Assembly (NCBI GenBank): GCA_900291925.1
Contig: UWYS01000011.1
Location: forward strand, 620,001 to 684,000
Length of the DNA stretch: 64,000 nucleotides
Reading direction: 5' to 3'
From: Thecaphora thlaspeos
Lineage: Eukaryota; Basidiomycota; Ustilaginomycetes; Urocystidales; Glomosporiaceae
The number at the start of each line of letters is the position of its first letter. Position 1 is the stretch's first letter. A program made the translations under genes and the position numbers. Shown piece after piece: positions 62,759-64,000 of the stretch. The notes beneath the pieces are model-generated. The model ran no database searches. It saw only the letters and a list, made by a program, of their open reading frames with translations, and was not told where the DNA came from.

Positions 62759-64000
62759 TCATTCTTCCCCATCATAGACAATCTTCTTGATCGTCACTTT
62801 TGTCTTGCGCATGCGTGGCGATAGAGGTCCGAGTATCGTTTCGTCTGGATTGCCGAATCGGTCCAGCTTGAATTCCTGGGTCGATGCGAAAGGGGGAAAA
62901 AAAACAATGTCGAAACCAAAGAGAACGACGTCGATTAGCGCTGTGATCTCTGGCGATCATTCGTCATGTCTCGAGGGGTGCGAGAGCAACTCACCTTGGG
63001 CGCCAAACTGCTCTTTCTCGGTCTCTTTGCCCTTCTGGCCGCCGCAGCCGCCGTAGCGGAGGGATCGTCAAACCTTCCCACCACCTCGTATGGGTCCTCT
63101 TCCGTCGTCCCACCGCCGGGTCCTGCAAAGAGTCGCTTACACCACCTCACTCCCTTGCCCACCTTGGCCACTCGCGGCGGCGTCATGTAAACCTCCTCGT
63201 CGCCTTTCCCGAGTGGATGTCTCTTCCTCTCCATCATACCGGCTCCCTCCTCTTCCGTACCTTCCTCGTCCTCTCGCTCTTCCTGCTCTCGTTTCTTCCT
63301 TCGTCCAGCAGCACTTACGCTCTCCTTCAGCCGGGCAGACGGACTGGGTGGACGCGCACCTTCCCGGCGCTCGACTTTGACTATCAGCTTGGAGACGCTG
63401 ACGCCGTTGCGGCGAGTGTGTTGATTCGTCAGACGGGTCAACTCGGTCGCCGAGAGGGGGAGCAGTGAGATGGGTAAAGGCTGGACGACGAGGTTGGTGC
63501 TGGTGCTCTGGTTGGAGAGACCGAAGTTGCCGCCGCTCGTCGACCCAGACCCGCCCGGACCGGCGGCGACAGCGTGGCTGATCCTGGAAGAGGCAGTAGG
63601 CCCGGCCGAGCTGACCGATCGACTTTTCCAGCTGGATGGTTCGACGTCCGTCGCGATCGTCGCCGGATGGGTGCTTGAGGCGTGAGGCTCGACCTCCGAC
63701 AAAGATGGCGGCGAGACCGCGTCGTGCGCCTGCGCAGCTGCAGTCTCAGCGACCGAGTCCGAGACGGCGGGCTTGCTTCGTAGCGAAGTCGCACGGACGA
63801 CGCGAGGTCGAACGACCTTGACCGGAGCGGCGGTGTTAGCAGACGTCGGCGAAGGCAGCATCGAAGCAGAGGTGGCAAAAGGGTTGGCCGACGCGCTCTT
63901 CGTCGCTGCAGCTACTCGACCTCGCAGCGCCGGTGTCGTTGATGCCGTCGTTGCGGCCGCTACTGTGGGTGTGGAGGCGGCAAGGGCAGCGCTGGTCGAT
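62759..64000 (-). CDS. Unrecognised basic, disordered protein, C-terminal part (runs off the right edge)
   Basis: The frame is open from the window edge (64000) to a donor at 62994 (exon end 62995); a 119-nt intron leads to the last exon (62875-62759), 39 codons including the stop. The visible part is Ser/Ala/Thr/Pro-rich, then has ELTRLTNQHTRRNGVSVSKL, a Glu/Arg-rich helix (RRKKREQEEREDEEGTEEE), VYMTPPRVAKVGKGVRWCKRL and a basic AKRPRKSSLAPK. The last exon gives EFKLDRFGNPDETILGPLSP and ends TIKKIVYDGEE. The splice join is in phase and the last exon reads as conserved sequence. A nuclear role would suit the composition, but I do not recognise the family. The 5' end lies outside the window. 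Confidence 0.6.

Noticed and set aside
1..64000. tRNA, rRNA and CRISPR features
   Set aside because: No tRNA-like T-loop/acceptor pairing, rRNA segment or spaced direct-repeat array was seen by eye. A covariance-model scan would be needed to exclude tRNAs or snRNAs firmly.

Overview
The window is fungal nuclear DNA. Genes are GC-rich, most carry one to four short introns (about 75-155 nt) with GT(A/G)AGT-type donors and CAG/TAG acceptors, and the product set is that of a filamentous or dimorphic fungus. A class V chitin synthase fused to a myosin motor, an SKT5/Chs4-type chitin synthase activator and the intron style point to a basidiomycete, probably a smut relative (Ustilaginomycotina). The lineage is inference; no rRNA or other marker is present.

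Layout. Bases 1-7060 are a decayed transposable-element block. It holds a minus-strand Ty1/copia element with broken gag, integrase, reverse transcriptase and RNase H reading frames, an interruption between RT and RNase H, four palindromic hairpin units just after its pol stop, a second copia-like remnant, and an oppositely oriented LTR-like block. From 7343 on come host genes: TOR kinase (-), mitochondrial dihydroorotate dehydrogenase (-), a 1428-residue protein with a complete thymidylate kinase embedded in it (+), SYM1/Mpv17 (-), an RBM25-like splicing factor (-), SEC24 with an N-terminal WW domain (+), CKS1 (+), an unresolved Ser-rich reading frame (-), and a peroxiredoxin Q/BCP-like protein with a long tail (-). 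A gene-poor stretch (about 37.2-42.8 kb) rich in short repeats and CAGTA/TACTG motifs holds one secreted double-psi beta-barrel gene. Then come a four-exon gene that may be a proteasome assembly chaperone (-), SKT5/CHS4 (+), LSM8 (-), TFIIF alpha/TFG1 (+), the myosin-chitin synthase MCS1 type (+), a small secreted Cys-containing protein (+) and the 3' part of an unrecognised basic, disordered protein (-) running off the right edge.

How they work together. Most are housekeeping genes with no operon-like logic: growth signalling (TOR), pyrimidine/dTMP supply (DHODH, TMK), secretion (SEC24), cell cycle (CKS1), RNA processing (RBM25, LSM8) and transcription (TFG1). The one functional pairing is cell wall synthesis: the SKT5-like activator and the class V chitin synthase lie about 6 kb apart. 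Exon joins were worked out by hand. For TOR, DHODH, SYM1, RBM25, SEC24, CKS1, DPBB, SKT5, LSM8, TFG1 and MCS1 the exon lengths sum to an exact multiple of three and rebuild known family sequence across each junction. The joins at 33.8-36.3 kb, 42.8-44.0 kb and 61.6-62.3 kb are uncertain and marked so. I saw no tRNA, rRNA or CRISPR array.
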